NCBI GenBank assembly: GCA_029204225.1 | Contig: MU832250.1 | Span: 1 to 64,000 of the forward strand | Direction of reading: 5' to 3' | Length of the DNA: 64,000 nt | Source: Diphasiastrum complanatum | Taxonomy: Eukaryota; Streptophyta; Lycopodiopsida; Lycopodiales; Lycopodiaceae | In this document: positions 62,429-64,000 of the stretch, one piece after another | Layout of the letters: every line of letters begins with the position of its first letter | How positions within the stretch are numbered: position 1 is the first letter of the stretch | Notes under the pieces: model-generated | What the model was told of the DNA's origin: nothing | Databases searched by the model: none | What the model saw: the letters and a program-made list of their open reading frames with translations, nothing else | Translations under genes and position numbers: made by a program

Positions 62429-64000
62429 CTAAAATAACTCGGTAAGACTCCTGACAAAGGCTCATCTTGTCAGAAAGAATTACAAATGTGATGAAACCAT
62501 AATCAGCAAATACCAACAAAGTTAGTGTAAAATCATGTGTGCAGACAGTAAAAGAAGACAAGTAGATTCCAACTCTATGGAGACATTGAAGAGGTAAACT
62601 TTCATAATAAAGGGTATGATGAGTTGGATGGTAGGACATCCCTGCTCAAATCATCACGCCCAAGAATAAACAAAGACCAAATAGAAGAATCTGTACTAAA
62701 AATAGCTTTTATACATATCAGCAAAGGCATAGGCCCCAAATCAGGTGCTTTAACTGCTCGAAATATCAAACAGTGACTAGGAGGTGTATTGGTCAAGCTG
62801 TAACAAATAATCAAAATAAGGGACTGTGGTGCAAAACAAATTTCAATGAACTCTAGCCTGAAGGGTGACATAAAAAATGAGCTTTTAAAGCAAATAGGAT
62901 TCCATGATCATCATAGCTGCATCATGACACTGTAGAGATACCCTGTCAAGATATATTAAAAGAATAGCAGTAGTGGTAATAATCCACAACTCTTCAAAAA
63001 CTATTGAGAGAAATCGAAGGTTTAATTTCAAAAGACATGCTTATCTACAACAGTTAGAAGCAAACATCCAAGATTATTGCAAACTGCAATCTGGATCAAT
63101 TAAAAAAGAATTAGAATCTGCATGCAAATTCTGCCTGGGACCTTTGGATATATGTTTTGGTATGAACCATTGACCTAACATACATTTTTTAAAGCAACCA
63201 CAATTTCTTTTTTGGAGTAGTTTTGCATATGTACATATTTCAGTGGCTTCAAGGACAACATTAGTCATCCGCAGATTAGTACAGTAAATGATCCATAGCA
63301 CAAGTAAAATATGTTTCTACCCTTGTCATAGCTTAGAGTTTTTCTAAGAAACAAGATCTTTCACTCTGATACTTTTTGTTCTTTGCATGCAACATAGAAG
63401 TACATTTGCTTCTAGCAAATTTTGTGGGTGCGTCACATTATATATACTCTTTTTTTAACATGAAGGTGGCCTTATGGCCTCATGTAATCCATCCACAAAG
63501 GATATGCTTGTTTGCAATTAAAGGTATTACCTAATGCTTCACTTTACTGGCTCATTGTAGGACACGTCTTGTTTGATTGGAAAAGTTCTACATTTTCTTC
63601 CTTCTAGGAGCAGAGCACAAATATTAACAATGAGACCAAAGTCATTCTACAAGATTAATTAACTTCAAGAATGGGCATTGGGTGGATGAGATGGTTGATC
63701 AGGCTTTGTGATTGAGAAAAATGACGTTAGGCTTCATCCAGACGTCCATTTGCTATCATTTGATCCTTTTTGAGATTTGCAGTGATAATTTTTTTTTTCA
63801 TGTAAAAGTTTTGAAGCCTGTTGGCCGCTGTCATAGGACAGATTGTACTGTGGACAGCACCTATGGGCCGCGTTACTGTATTATAATGAGCAATCAGTTT
63901 CAGGGGAGCTGGTTTGAGTGGTTCAGTGTTTTGTGTTTGATGTTAAGAAGGGTTGGAGTCTGGCCTCCCATCTTGGGGGAAAACGTTAAGCCAGCAATCA
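62429..64000. other. Probably intronic DNA of the PROPPIN gene
   Basis: No exon with a propeller or lipid-binding motif was found on the minus strand, and no repeat was defined. AT-rich with poly-T runs. Confidence 0.4.

Noticed and set aside
63074-63301. Upstream exon of the PROPPIN gene
   Set aside because: The minus-strand text shows none of the propeller or lipid-binding motifs and no suitable splice sites.

Overview
This window is nuclear DNA of a land plant: spliceosomal introns, plant-type LTR retrotransposons with initiator-tRNA primer sites, very long (GA)n/(CT)n tracts, and two cellular genes (a GT34-type glycosyltransferase and an ATG18/WIPI PROPPIN). It is AT-rich and repeat-dominated, with one 7.9-kb intron filled by nested transposons, which suggests a large genome. 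A fern or other seedless plant fits, but that is a weak inference and no species is assigned. There are no operons, rRNAs, functional tRNAs or CRISPR arrays.

Layout. 0.4-1.7 kb: GC-rich, frameshifted remains of a virginiamycin-B-lyase-like beta-propeller gene (minus), unlike its surroundings. 2.9-5.0 kb: relic of a transposon-type gene with a VGHTHDHID motif (minus) and, divergently, a DNA N4/N6-methylase-like relic (plus), separated by a nested palindrome. 5.0-11.1 kb: one Ty1/copia element that inserted in the methylase relic (5-bp duplication ATGCC) and later suffered an inversion of its 5' LTR, gag start and adjacent host DNA. 11-22 kb: decayed repeat DNA with a (CT)127 tract, a (TA)n tract, minisatellites and an LTR with an internal inversion. 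22.36-28.22 kb: a complete, apparently recent Ty1/copia element (intact 1316-codon gag-pol, near-identical 653-bp LTRs, duplication ATAAC), nested in an older copia relic. 28.9-36.0 kb: a long, interrupted LTR-like sequence containing a second copy of the first family (duplication ACTTG). Both copies of that family lack reverse transcriptase and carry the same unrelated segment in its place. 36.4-37.8 kb: a Ty3/gypsy integrase relic and a tRNA-derived SINE candidate. 38.1-39.1 kb: degenerate repeats that multiply a splice-donor-like sequence upstream of the glycosyltransferase. 40.5-50.7 kb: the five-exon glycosyltransferase gene. Its second intron holds an LTR remnant, an ORF1-only LINE relic, and a Ty3/gypsy relic that itself holds a solo LTR. 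51-62 kb: sparse sequence, microsatellites, one unrecognised ORF, and a copia tail next to a Ty3/gypsy RT/RNase H relic. 62.03-62.43 kb: the last two exons of the PROPPIN gene (minus); its upstream exons were not found and probably lie beyond the window.

How parts relate. The two cellular genes look independent: one is a predicted Golgi glycosyltransferase and the other a phosphoinositide-binding autophagy protein. Everything else is a layered transposon record whose relative order can be read from nesting, target-site duplications and LTR divergence. The most unusual points are the RT-less copia family that nevertheless transposed, the reconstructable inversion inside one copy, and the methylase/transposon-protein relic into which that copy inserted.
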